A stretch of 22,708 nucleotides of DNA from assembly GCA_036009105.1 (NCBI GenBank), contig DASYMJ010000138.1, forward strand, positions 1-22,708, in the 5' to 3' direction. The notes beneath the pieces were generated by a model. The model ran no database searches. It saw nothing but the letters and a program-made list of their open reading frames with translations, and was not told the origin of the DNA. Both the position numbers and the translations under genes were made by a program. Below, one piece after another: positions 1 to 7,164 of this stretch (positions within the stretch are counted from its first letter, which is position 1; each line of letters opens with the position of its first letter). Origin of the DNA: JAFAVZ01 sp036009105. GTDB taxonomy: Bacteria > Acidobacteriota > Thermoanaerobaculia > Gp7-AA8.

Positions 1-612
1 CACCTGGCCCAGGTGCTCGCGGTTCCAGGCGATGAGATCCGCGTCGATGTCGGTGCCGGCCAGGCGGCGCGACGGATCGTCGCAGTGCCAGCCGAGCAGG
101 AGCCGGCCGGTGCCGCAGCCGATGTCGAGGATGGAGCGGGCGGCGGGCAGCGGGCCGCTCGCCGCCCGCAAATATGCCTCCATGGTGATGAGCCCGGAAA
201 CGATGGAGTCGCGGTAGCCGCTCGGGTTGGGGATGCCTTGCGTGACGGCGAGGCGCTTCGGGTCCGGCAACGGCTTGCCATCCACCGCCGCGGCCAGCCT
301 GGCCAGCCGCGCGGCGTCCTGCACTTCATGGACGAACAGCGTCATGCCGTTCGCGCGCAGCTCATAGCGGGCGTCCTCCACCGTCATCCGAAAGTCGAAG
401 CGGCAGTAAGCCGCGCGCGGCAGAGGCAGGCCGGCCAGTTCCGGACAGGGCAGGTTCGCCGGCGCCGAGAAGACCTTTGCGCCATCGCGCCAGACTTCGA
501 GGACGTCGATGGGCGGACCCTCCAGCGCCAGGGCGATGCCGAGGAAGCGGGCGGGGGTGCCGAAGCGGATGCGGTGCGGGTGCGGCTCGTCGAGGACGAA
601 AATGGGGCGCAC
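1..612 (-). CDS. Class I SAM-dependent methyltransferase, C-terminal end beyond window
   Basis: Reading leftward from a GTG at 612 gives 204 codons that run off the window edge, so the protein is partial at its C-terminus. An in-frame TAG lies five codons upstream of the GTG, so the start cannot be much earlier; there is no good Shine-Dalgarno. Residues 159-170 (RSILDIGCGTGR) are the SAM-binding motif I of class I methyltransferases, and GTDID at 186-190 supplies the acidic residue after strand 2. The first ~130 residues are not part of the Rossmann fold and look beta-rich (opening IFVLDEPHPHRIRFGTP); I do not recognise that domain. Substrate unknown. It is divergent from the OmpW-like gene, with palindromic element A between them. 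The methyltransferase fold is clear; the function is not. Confidence 0.85.
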   Translation of the reverse strand, partial: MRPIFVLDEPHPHRIRFGTPARFLGIALALEGPPIDVLEVWRDGAKVFSAPANLPCPELAGLPLPRAAYCRFDFRMTVEDARYELRANGMTLFVHEVQDAARLARLAAAVDGKPLPDPKRLAVTQGIPNPSGYRDSIVSGLITMEAYLRAASGPLPAARSILDIGCGTGRLLLGWHCDDPSRRLAGTDIDADLIAWNREHLGQV

Positions 613-630
613 GGGCGGCGAACTCTATCA

Positions 631-711
631 GCGGGCGGCGGGCAGCGAGCAGGAGAAAAGCGGCGGCTTCCCTCTCCTGCCCGCTGCTCGCCGCCCGCTG
701 CCCGCTGCCCC
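631..711. repeat. Palindromic heptamer-array element A
   Basis: The left arm is three tandem 7-mers (GCGGGCG, GCGGGCA, GCGAGCA at 631-651) followed by GGAG. The right arm, read on the opposite strand, is GCGGGCA, GCGGGCG, GCGAGCA, GCGGGCA (705 to 678) followed by GGAG, with a partial unit beyond 705. The two arms face each other around 656-673, which itself holds a small AAGC/GCTT hairpin. The element lies between the divergent starts of the methyltransferase and the OmpW-like gene. No T-run follows, so it is not a classical terminator. It shares its architecture with elements B, C and D in this window. Confidence 0.85.
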
Positions 712-779
712 AACGGCTGAAGCCGCATGGCGCGCGCAGGCTTCTTGCTAGCTGCGCAAAGCAGGAGGTTTTCTCAGTC

Positions 780-1433
780 GTGAAACGCAATCTTTTCCTT
801 CTCTCTCTTCTCCTGGTGGTTCTCGCTCACCCCGCCGCCGCGGCCGACCGCTCCTTCGACATCACGGCCAACGCCGTGTGGGTGGACAGCAACAGCAGCG
901 GCACCTTCAACTCGCCGGCGCCCAACCAGCCGTTCGACATCAACTTCGACGGCAAGCTCGGCTACGGCGCCGCGGTGAACGTCTTCTTCGGCAACACGAT
1001 CTCGCTCGAGCTCGCCGGCTCCTCGGTGAACCAGGGCGTCAGCTTCCCGGGCCGTCCGCGCCCGTCGGGCTCCTCGCAGAGCAACCTGAAGATGATCCCC
1101 CTCACCGCCGTGCTGCAGTGGCACTTCATCCCCTCCGGCCGCATCGATCCGTACATCGGCGCCGGCGCGGCCTACGTGCTGTTCGACAACATCGACAACC
1201 CGCGCGACCTCGGCACGGACGTGCAGCGGATCAAGTTCAAGGATGACGTCGGCCTCGCCGTCAACGCCGGCATCGGCATCGGCCTGACCGACCGCTTCGG
1301 CATCACCGTGGACGGCAAATACGTCCCGCTCAAGTCCTCCGCCGACGCGATTTTCTTCACCGGCCCGGACAGCGAGACGCGCGTGAAGATCAATCCGGTG
1401 ATCTTTTCGGCGGGGTTGACGTTCAAGTTCTAG
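780..1433 (+). CDS. OmpW-family outer-membrane beta-barrel protein
   Basis: A 217-residue exported protein. The start is the GTG at 780, preceded by AGGAGG at 763-768 (11-nt spacer); it gives a classic signal peptide (VKRNLFLLSLLLVVLAHPAAA, cleavage near residue 21). The mature part has alternating hydrophobic strands, a GKLGYGAAVNVFF strand, a central IDPYIGAGAAYVLFDN strand pair and a C-terminal GLTFKF ending in Phe, the outer-membrane assembly signal. Length and strand pattern fit OmpW/OmpX-type eight-stranded barrels, which make narrow pores for small hydrophobic compounds. The substrate cannot be read from sequence. An upstream in-frame extension exists but would bury the signal peptide. 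Element B begins five bases after its stop codon. Confidence 0.85.
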   Translation: MKRNLFLLSLLLVVLAHPAAAADRSFDITANAVWVDSNSSGTFNSPAPNQPFDINFDGKLGYGAAVNVFFGNTISLELAGSSVNQGVSFPGRPRPSGSSQSNLKMIPLTAVLQWHFIPSGRIDPYIGAGAAYVLFDNIDNPRDLGTDVQRIKFKDDVGLAVNAGIGIGLTDRFGITVDGKYVPLKSSADAIFFTGPDSETRVKINPVIFSAGLTFKF

Positions 1434-1437
1434 TGCG

Positions 1438-1492
1438 CAGTTATCGGTTGTCGGTAGAGCTACTGACAACTGACGACCGACAACCGACAACT
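1438..1492. repeat. Palindromic heptamer-array element B
   Basis: The left arm is GTTATCG, GTTGTCG (1440-1453) then GTAG. The right arm, read on the minus strand from 1491 down, is GTTGTCG, GTTGTCG, GTCGTCA, GTTGTCA (1491 to 1464) then GTAG. Only two bases (1458-1459) separate the inner GTAG/CTAC stem, so the real loop must be wider. It starts five bases after the OmpW-like stop codon and ends 20 bases before the regulator start codon. Its units are the same as those in element D, 20 kb away. Both elements have GCGCAG leading into the first unit. Confidence 0.9.
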
Positions 1493-1512
1493 CCGGTAAC
1501 ATCTCCCCGAGG

Positions 1513-4254
1513 ATGTCCGGACCCGAGCTGCCCGCGCCGCTGACGCCGCTCCTCGGCCGCGCCCGCGAGCTGGAGGAGACCGAGCGGCTGCTGCGCGGGA
1601 CGCGGCTGCTCACCATCACCGGCGCGGGCGGGAGCGGCAAGACCCGGCTCGCCCTCGAGCTGGCGCACCGCGTCCAAGCCGGCTTCGAGGACGGCGTGGT
1701 CTGGGTCGAGCTCGCCCCCATCGACGATCCCGACCTCATCTCCCAGCAGATCCTCAACGGCCTGGGGCTGCGCGAAGTGGCGGCGGCGGACACCACCGCG
1801 GTGGCCATCGAGCGCCTGCGCGACCGCGACGTCCTGGTCGTCTTCGACAACTGCGAGCACCTCGTCAATGCCTGCGCCGTGATCGCGGAGTCCATCCTCC
1901 GCCTCTGCCCCAGCGCCGTGCTGCTGGCCACGAGCCGCGAGGCGCTCGGCATCGGCGGCGAGCAGACCTGGCTCGTCCCGCCGCTCTCCCAGCCGGATGC
2001 GACGAAGCTCTTCGAGGAGCGGGCGCGCGCCGTGGCGCCGGCGTTCTCCATCAACACCGACAACGAGGAGACCGTGGCCCGCATCTGCCGGCGCCTGGAC
2101 GGCATCCCCCTGGCCATCGAGCTCGCCGCCGCGCGCGTGAAGATGCTCTCCGTCGAGCAGGTCTCCCAGCGCCTCGCGGACGCCTTCCGCCTCCTCTCCT
2201 CCGGCTCCCGCACCCTGCCCCGCCACCGCACCATCCGGGAGACCATCGACTGGAGCTATCGCCTGCTCTCGGCTGATGAACAGACGCTGCTGCGCCGCCT
2301 CGCCGTGTTCGCGGGCAGCTTTCCGCTCGACGCCGTGGAAGCGGTCTGCGGCGACGTCCTCGACCTGCTCGGCACGCTGGTCGACAAGTCGCTGGTGATG
2401 GTGGACGGCGAGCGCTATCGCCTGCTCGAGACGGTGCGCCAGTTCGCCGCGGAGAAGCTGGAGCAGGCCCGCGAGCGGGAGCGCTTCCGGGAGCGCCACG
2501 CGCGCTTCTACTTCGACCTAATCGAGGCCGCCGAGCCGCGCGTCTTCGCCGGCGCCGTCGACATGCCGACCGTCCTGCGCATCGACCACGAGGTGGGAAA
2601 CTTCCGCGCCGTCTTCGACTGGGCGGAGGAAGACCCGGCGCGCTCGGAGCTCGAGCTGCGCCTCATCTACGCCCTGCATTGGTACTGGTTCGCGCGCGGC
2701 CACTTCCACGAGGCGCGGCGCCGCATCGAGGAAGCGCTGGCCCGGATGACGGACGTCCCTCCGCTGGTCCGCGCCCGCGCCTACATCGCCGCCGGCGACG
2801 CTGCCGTCTGGCAGGGCGACTGGGGCGCGCTGCGGCCGCGCGCGGACGAAGCGGTGGCCATTCTGCGCAACGCGAGCGACCGCCGCGCGCTCGGCTCCGC
2901 GCTCATGCTCCTCGGCACCGCGGCGGCGTTCGCGGACGGCGACGCCGACCAGGCGCGCCGCGTGTTCGACGAGGCGCTGAGCGTGGCCCGCGCGAACGGG
3001 CGCGACGTGGCGCTCGCGCTGACGCTCTACTGGGCCGGACTGGCCGCGCAGATCCGCGGCGACCTCGCCGCGGCGCGCGCGGCATTCGAGGAGGGCTACC
3101 AGATCGGGGCCGATCTGGACAACATGCCGGCCATCGGCCACACCCTGGCCGTCCTCGGTTTCGTCGCGCTGGCGGAGGGGAAGCACGGGGAAGCGATCAA
3201 CGCTTTCCGCCGCGCGCTCGCCGTGCACGCGGAGATCGACGACCGCTGGGGCCTGACCCAGGTGGTGGAAGGGATCGGCCTCGCCCTCCTCGACGTAGGC
3301 GACGCGGAGGTGGGGACGCGTTTACTGGCTGCCGCGGCCGCGGCGTGGCTGCAACTCGGCGCCCGTCCCGGCCGGCAGGCGGAGTTCGAGCGCGAGAAGG
3401 ACGAGCGCATCCATCAGGCCCTCGGCAACGACCGGCTGCGCGTCGTCCTCGCCTCCGGCGCCGCGCTGCCTTACGACGAGATGGTGGCCATCGCGCGCCA
3501 ACATGTGGCCGGCGCTCTCCAGCCCGCGCAACGCGCCTCGGAACGCCCTTCGCTCGAGGTGCTCGCCCTCGGGCCGCTGGAGATCTGGCGGGACGGCCGC
3601 CTGCTGGAGGCGGCGACGCAATCGGGCCGCTCCCGCGAGCTGCTCCTCTACCTGCTGTCCCACCCGCGCGGCTGCACCAAGGAGCAGATCGGCGCCGCCT
3701 TGTGGCCGGAGGTCGATCCCGCCCGCCTGCGCAACAACTTCCACGTCACGCTGCACCGCCTGCGCAAGGCCATCGGCAGCGACTGGGTGGTCACCCAGGG
3801 CGAGACGTACGCCATCGAGCGCAAGGGGCTGGAGTACGACGTGGAGACGTTCGAGAAGGAAGCGCGCTCGAAGGAGCCGGAGAAAGTGGCGCACGCCATC
3901 GAGCTCTATCGCGGCGACTTCTTCGCCAACGCGACGGCCGAGTGGCTGGACGACCTGCGCGACCGCCTGCGCGACCTCTACGCGAACGCGCTCACCACGC
4001 TGGCCCGCACCCGCGTCACGGCCGGCGATCACGCCGCGGCGGCGGAGGTTTTTCGGCGCATCGTCGACATGGATGATCTGGCCGAGGACGCGGCGCGCGG
4101 CCTCATGACCGCGCTCGCCAAATCGGGCGATGCGGCCGGAGCGCAGCGCGCATACAGGCGGCTGGCCGACGCGTTGCGGCGCGAGCTGGAGACGGAGCCG
4201 GAGCCGCTGACGTCGCGCCTGGCGCAGAAGATCGCGAATGGGGAGGTCGGATGA
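1513..4254 (+). CDS. STAND-type ATPase / TPR / winged-helix-BTAD transcriptional regulator
   Basis: A 913-residue cytoplasmic regulator. Residues 10-310 are an NB-ARC/STAND nucleotide switch: Walker A GAGGSGKT (37-44), Walker B LVVFDNCEHL (108-117), ATSREALG (139-146) and the GIPLAIELAAARVK helix (197-210). Residues ~330-660 are TPR-like helical repeats. Residues ~681-770 are an OmpR/SARP-type winged helix (LEVLALGPLEI onward), and ~775-905 a bacterial transcriptional activator domain. The order is reversed relative to classical SARPs such as AfsR, which have DNA-binding and BTAD first. The family activates transcription after ligand or nucleotide-driven oligomerisation. The ATG at 1513 has only a GAGG touching it, so initiation may be weak or leaderless. 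The stop overlaps the next start as ATGA. The target is unknown; the 11-bp repeats at 6970-7002 are a candidate site. Confidence 0.92.
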   Translation: MSGPELPAPLTPLLGRARELEETERLLRGTRLLTITGAGGSGKTRLALELAHRVQAGFEDGVVWVELAPIDDPDLISQQILNGLGLREVAAADTTAVAIERLRDRDVLVVFDNCEHLVNACAVIAESILRLCPSAVLLATSREALGIGGEQTWLVPPLSQPDATKLFEERARAVAPAFSINTDNEETVARICRRLDGIPLAIELAAARVKMLSVEQVSQRLADAFRLLSSGSRTLPRHRTIRETIDWSYRLLSADEQTLLRRLAVFAGSFPLDAVEAVCGDVLDLLGTLVDKSLVMVDGERYRLLETVRQFAAEKLEQARERERFRERHARFYFDLIEAAEPRVFAGAVDMPTVLRIDHEVGNFRAVFDWAEEDPARSELELRLIYALHWYWFARGHFHEARRRIEEALARMTDVPPLVRARAYIAAGDAAVWQGDWGALRPRADEAVAILRNASDRRALGSALMLLGTAAAFADGDADQARRVFDEALSVARANGRDVALALTLYWAGLAAQIRGDLAAARAAFEEGYQIGADLDNMPAIGHTLAVLGFVALAEGKHGEAINAFRRALAVHAEIDDRWGLTQVVEGIGLALLDVGDAEVGTRLLAAAAAAWLQLGARPGRQAEFEREKDERIHQALGNDRLRVVLASGAALPYDEMVAIARQHVAGALQPAQRASERPSLEVLALGPLEIWRDGRLLEAATQSGRSRELLLYLLSHPRGCTKEQIGAALWPEVDPARLRNNFHVTLHRLRKAIGSDWVVTQGETYAIERKGLEYDVETFEKEARSKEPEKVAHAIELYRGDFFANATAEWLDDLRDRLRDLYANALTTLARTRVTAGDHAAAAEVFRRIVDMDDLAEDAARGLMTALAKSGDAAGAQRAYRRLADALRRELETEPEPLTSRLAQKIANGEVG

Positions 4255-5039
4255 TCAAGGCGTTGCTCGTTCTCGCTTTCGCTGCATCGATGCACGCGGA
4301 GCCGCTCGTCATCGGCGAGACGTTCACCATCGAGTCGAAGCTGTTGCACGAGACGCGGCGGATCAACGTCTATGTCCCGCCCACCTCCGACCCCTCTCCC
4401 TTGCCCGTGCTGTACATGCCGGACGGCGGGATGGCGGAGGATTTCCTGCACGTGGCCGGGCTGGTGCAGGTCTCGGTCGGCAACGGCACGATGCGGCCAT
4501 TCCTCCTGGTGGGCATCGAGAACACCCAGCGCCGGCGGGACACGACCGGACCGACCGAGGTGGCCGAGGATCGGAAGATCGCGCCGGTGGTGGGCGGGTC
4601 GGCCGCGTTCCGGGCCTTCATCCGGGAGGAGCTGATGCCGCAGATCAAGAGCCGCTACCGCACGACCGGCGAGACGGCGATCGTCGGCGAGTCGCTGGCC
4701 GGCCTGTTCGTGATGGAGACGTTCCTCCTCCAGCCGGACCTGTTCGATACCTACATCGCCTTCGACCCCAGCCTCTGGTGGAACAACCACAAACTGGTCG
4801 ACCAGTCGGCCCGACTCCTCCGCGCCCGCCCGACCCTGAAGAAGACGCTCTACTTCGCCAGCAGCAACGAGCCCGGCATCATCACCCAGACGCGGAAGCT
4901 CGCCGCGATCCTGACCCGCAACGCGCCGCCCGGGGTCAAATGGCACTACGAGAAGATGCCGGCCGAGACGCACGGGACGATCTACCATCCGGCGGCGTTG
5001 CGCGCGTTCCGGGCGGTGTTCGCCCCTCCGAAGAAGTGA
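4251..5039 (+). CDS. Exported alpha/beta-hydrolase, esterase D / IroE-like family
   Basis: A 262-residue serine hydrolase with an N-terminal signal peptide (MIKALLVLAFAASMHA). The nucleophile elbow is GESLAG with Ser148. ETHGT near the C-terminus supplies His241. The SLWWNN segment (174-179) is typical of the esterase D-like group that includes the trilactone siderophore esterases IroE and Fes, which use a Ser-His pair. A preceding LYMPDGG (54-60) forms the oxyanion side. Predicted role: hydrolysis of an ester in the periplasm; the substrate is not determined by the sequence. Its ATG at 4251 overlaps the regulator stop (ATGA), so the two genes are translationally coupled. The enzyme may therefore be functionally tied to the regulator. 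A TonB receptor lies ~5 kb downstream but in a separate unit. Confidence 0.88.
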   Translation: MIKALLVLAFAASMHAEPLVIGETFTIESKLLHETRRINVYVPPTSDPSPLPVLYMPDGGMAEDFLHVAGLVQVSVGNGTMRPFLLVGIENTQRRRDTTGPTEVAEDRKIAPVVGGSAAFRAFIREELMPQIKSRYRTTGETAIVGESLAGLFVMETFLLQPDLFDTYIAFDPSLWWNNHKLVDQSARLLRARPTLKKTLYFASSNEPGIITQTRKLAAILTRNAPPGVKWHYEKMPAETHGTIYHPAALRAFRAVFAPPKK

Positions 5040-5112
5040 CGTTCGCTCCTGGTCCACCGCCTGCAATTCACGTTGCCCGCACCCCTTTCTCAACCCGGTC
5101 TGTGAGTATCCG

Positions 5113-5165
5113 CTGGTCAAAAGACGAGCACTGGTCGGGTCAACACCCGATCCCCCTGGTCAACA
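5113..5165 (+). promoter_or_regulatory. CTGGTC direct repeats with a small hairpin upstream of 5182 gene
   Basis: In the 142-base gap before the 5182 gene, CTGGTCAA (5113), CTGGTCGG (5131) and CTGGTCAA (5156) recur, spaced 18 and 25 bases apart. A perfect 6-bp stem TCGGGT/ACCCGA with a CAAC loop (5135-5150) sits between the second and third copies. This could be an operator or leader structure. I see no convincing -35/-10 pair. The irregular spacing weakens the operator reading. Confidence 0.35.
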
Positions 5166-5181
5166 TTTGAATGGAGGAAGA

Positions 5182-6885
5182 ATGACCCGACGCCTTTTCC
5201 TGGTCGCCCTGGTCCTCGTGTCCCTCGTGTCCCTCAATGCTGCCGCGCAGCAGAAATCGATCCTCTTCGACGCCATGCACGCCCAGACGGCCGGCAACGC
5301 CGACTGGACCCTGGACGAAGACTCCTGCGGCACCGCGCAGCGCTTCCCCACGCCCGATCAGGCGGGCATCACCTCCTCCACGGCGGAGACCTTCTGGAGC
5401 GGCGGCCACTCCGCCATGGGTGTCGATCTGGTCAAGAAAGGCTTCCACGTCGAAAGCCTGCCGGTCGGCGCGCGCATCAGCTACAACGATTCCACCAACC
5501 CCCAGGACCTGAAGAATTACAACGTCTTCGTCAGCCCCGAGCCGAACGTCCGCTTCACCGCGGCGGAGATCACCGCCATCCGCAGCTTCGTGCAGAACGG
5601 CGGCGGCTTCCTGATGATCGCCGACCACGCCGGGGCGGACCGCAACAACGACGGCTGGGATCCGCCGGAGATCTTCAATGAGCTGATGGGCAGCCCCTCG
5701 GTCTTCGGCATCACTTACAACGCGAACTCCGCCGACACCACCTACGGCTGGTTCGACGATCACCCGAACGGCAACTTCACCACCGACTCGACCTCTCCCA
5801 TCGTCTTCACCGGCGCCTTCGGCAACCCCTCGTCCAGCCGCGGCCTGGGCCTGTTCGGCTCCAGTTCCATGACGCTGAGCGGCGCCGCCAAGGGCCACGT
5901 GTGGCGCACCATCGCCACGCACGACACCTCGTCCGGCGTGACGTTCGCCACGTCCACCTACGGCACCGGCCGCATCGCCGCCGTGGGCGACTCCTCCATC
6001 ACCGAAGACGCGACGAACGGCTGCGGTCACACCACCTATCTCGGCTACAACGATCCGGCCTATGACAACGGCCTGATGATCGCCAACGCCGTCTATTGGC
6101 TGGCCAACGGCACGGGCGGGGGCGGTGGCGGCGACACGACGCTCCCCACCTGCTCCATCACCTCGCCCACCGCCGGCTCCACCGTCAGCGGCACGGTGAC
6201 CATCACCGCCGCGGCGACGGACAACGTCGGCGTGACGAAGGTGGAGATCTTCGTCGACGGCGCGCTGCGCACCACCGATACGGTTGCGCCATACACCTGG
6301 AGCTGGAACACCACCACGTTCGCCAACAGCTCGCATACCATCACCGCCAAGGCTTACGACGCGGCCAACAACATGAAGCAGGCCGCGAACGTCACGGTGA
6401 CGGTCAACAACGCCGGCGCGCAGCAGCTCATCGTCAATCCGGGCTTCGAGACCGGCACGGCCTCGCCCTGGACCATGACGGCGGGCGTCCTCGACAACTC
6501 GGCCGGCGAGGCGGTGCACTCCGGCAGCTGGAAGGCCTGGCTGAACGGCTACGGCGCCGCTCACACCGATTCCATCCTGCAGACGGTGACCATCCCCTCG
6601 ACGGCGACCACCGCCACGCTCTCGTTCTGGCTGCACATCGACACCGCCGAGACCGGGACGACCGCCTTCGACACCCTGACCGTGCAGATCCGCAATACCT
6701 CCGGCACCGTGCTGGGGACGCTGGCCACGTACTCGAACGTGAACGCCGCCACCGGCTACGCGCAGAAGTCCTTCAACGTGCTGACCTGGAAGGGCCAGAC
6801 CGTGCAGGTCTACCTGGTCGGCGTGGAAGGCTCGATCCAGCAGACCTCGTTCGTGGTGGACGATTTCGCGCTGAACGTGCAGTAA
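5182..6885 (+). CDS. Secreted multidomain protein: GATase-like N-domain, Ig-like domain, C-terminal beta-sandwich
   Basis: A 567-residue exported protein. ATG 5182 is preceded by GGAGG at 5173-5177; a TTG five codons upstream is less likely. The signal peptide (MTRRLFLVALVLVSLVSLNAAAQ) is encoded by four 9-bp units (5200-5235). Residues ~25-305 contain NVFVSPEPNVRFTAAEI and FVQNGGGFLMIADHAG, resembling the class I glutamine-amidotransferase-like fold of DUF4350/ThuA-type proteins, without an obvious catalytic Cys. A Gly-rich linker with six consecutive Gly (~313-318) leads to a bacterial Ig-like domain (~323-408; ITSPTAGSTVSGTVTITAAA). The C-terminal ~415-567 begins IVNPGFETGTASPWTM, a carbohydrate-binding-like jelly roll. 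Probable cell-surface or extracellular polymer binding; enzymatic activity uncertain. Element C starts three bases after the stop. Confidence 0.85.
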   Translation: MTRRLFLVALVLVSLVSLNAAAQQKSILFDAMHAQTAGNADWTLDEDSCGTAQRFPTPDQAGITSSTAETFWSGGHSAMGVDLVKKGFHVESLPVGARISYNDSTNPQDLKNYNVFVSPEPNVRFTAAEITAIRSFVQNGGGFLMIADHAGADRNNDGWDPPEIFNELMGSPSVFGITYNANSADTTYGWFDDHPNGNFTTDSTSPIVFTGAFGNPSSSRGLGLFGSSSMTLSGAAKGHVWRTIATHDTSSGVTFATSTYGTGRIAAVGDSSITEDATNGCGHTTYLGYNDPAYDNGLMIANAVYWLANGTGGGGGGDTTLPTCSITSPTAGSTVSGTVTITAAATDNVGVTKVEIFVDGALRTTDTVAPYTWSWNTTTFANSSHTITAKAYDAANNMKQAANVTVTVNNAGAQQLIVNPGFETGTASPWTMTAGVLDNSAGEAVHSGSWKAWLNGYGAAHTDSILQTVTIPSTATTATLSFWLHIDTAETGTTAFDTLTVQIRNTSGTVLGTLATYSNVNAATGYAQKSFNVLTWKGQTVQVYLVGVEGSIQQTSFVVDDFALNVQ

Positions 6886-6887
6886 AA

Positions 6888-6968
6888 GCGATCGGCGATC
6901 AGCGATCGGCGATCAGGAGGCCGCCACACCTCCTGGTCGTCGCTCCTGATCGCCGCTCGCTGCCCGCC
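6888..6968. repeat. Palindromic heptamer-array element C
   Basis: The left arm is GCGATCG, GCGATCA, GCGATCG, GCGATCA (6888-6915) then GGAGG. It pairs with CCTCC at 6929-6933, and the stem extends to about 10 bp (GATCAGGAGG against CCTCCTGGTC, one G-T wobble). A second right arm read on the minus strand is GCGGGCA, GCGAGCG, GCGATCA (6967 to 6947) then GGAG. One element therefore combines the GCGATCR units with the GCGGGCR units of element A, which links the two sequence types. It begins three bases after the stop of the 5182 gene. Confidence 0.88.
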
Positions 6969-6969
6969 C

Positions 6970-7002
6970 TGTAAGCACCCTGTAAGCACCCCGTAATCGC
7001 CC
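6970..7002 (+). promoter_or_regulatory. Three 11-bp-spaced direct repeats, candidate BTAD/SARP-type operator
   Basis: Two exact copies of TGTAAGCACCC (6970-6980 and 6981-6991) are followed in register by CGTAATCGCCC (6992-7002). Written as heptamers, TGTAAGC, TGTAAGC and CGTAATC are separated by 4-bp spacers. SARP-family activators bind heptameric direct repeats with exactly this 11-bp period, the last copy lying about 8 bp before the -10 box. Here a weak -10-like TACTCT sits at 7008-7013, 9 nt after the third heptamer, and GAGGAG plus ATG follow at 7026-7038. The repeats and spacing are seen directly; binding by the 1513 regulator or a paralogue is inference. Confidence 0.6.
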
Positions 7003-7035
7003 CTGCGTACTCTCCCGCCGAAAGCGAGGAGACGC

Positions 7036-7164
7036 ATGCGATTCCTGTTCGCCCCCTTCCCTGTCACCGGCCGCGTCAACCCCGGCCTCCCCATCGCGCG
7101 CGAGCTGGTGGCGCGCGGCCACGATGTGCACTGGTCCACCATGCCCCGCTTCGGCCGCGCGGTC
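7036..7164 (+). pseudogene. 5' remnant of an MGT/UGT-type glycosyltransferase gene
   Basis: The 43 codons from ATG 7036 encode a typical N-terminus of macrolide/UDP-type glycosyltransferases: the first Rossmann strand MRFLFAPFPVTG, then the RVNPGLPIARELVARGHDVH helix-strand unit. Similarity stops at about codon 43 (PRFGRAV), where the sequence runs without a stop into the signal peptide of an unrelated lipoprotein. GAGGAG at 7026-7031, a weak -10-like box and the 11-bp direct repeats upstream look intact. It therefore reads as the 5' end and control region of a glycosyltransferase gene left behind by a deletion or insertion. A full-length family member is about 400 residues. Confidence 0.7.

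Noticed and set aside
631..711. Heptamer arrays (also 1438-1492, 6888-6968 and 21949-22023) as possible CRISPR or phase-variation tracts.
   Set aside because: Units are 7 bp with no spacers, arms are inverted and all lie outside coding sequence, so neither reading fits.
477..779. A 101-codon N-terminal extension of the OmpW-like protein from 477.
   Set aside because: It runs antisense to the methyltransferase and through element A, and would bury a perfect signal peptide; AGGAGG before GTG 780 settles the start.
774..2246. A 490-codon minus-strand frame across the OmpW-like and regulator genes.
   Set aside because: Antisense to two clear genes, low complexity, and it crosses repeat element B.
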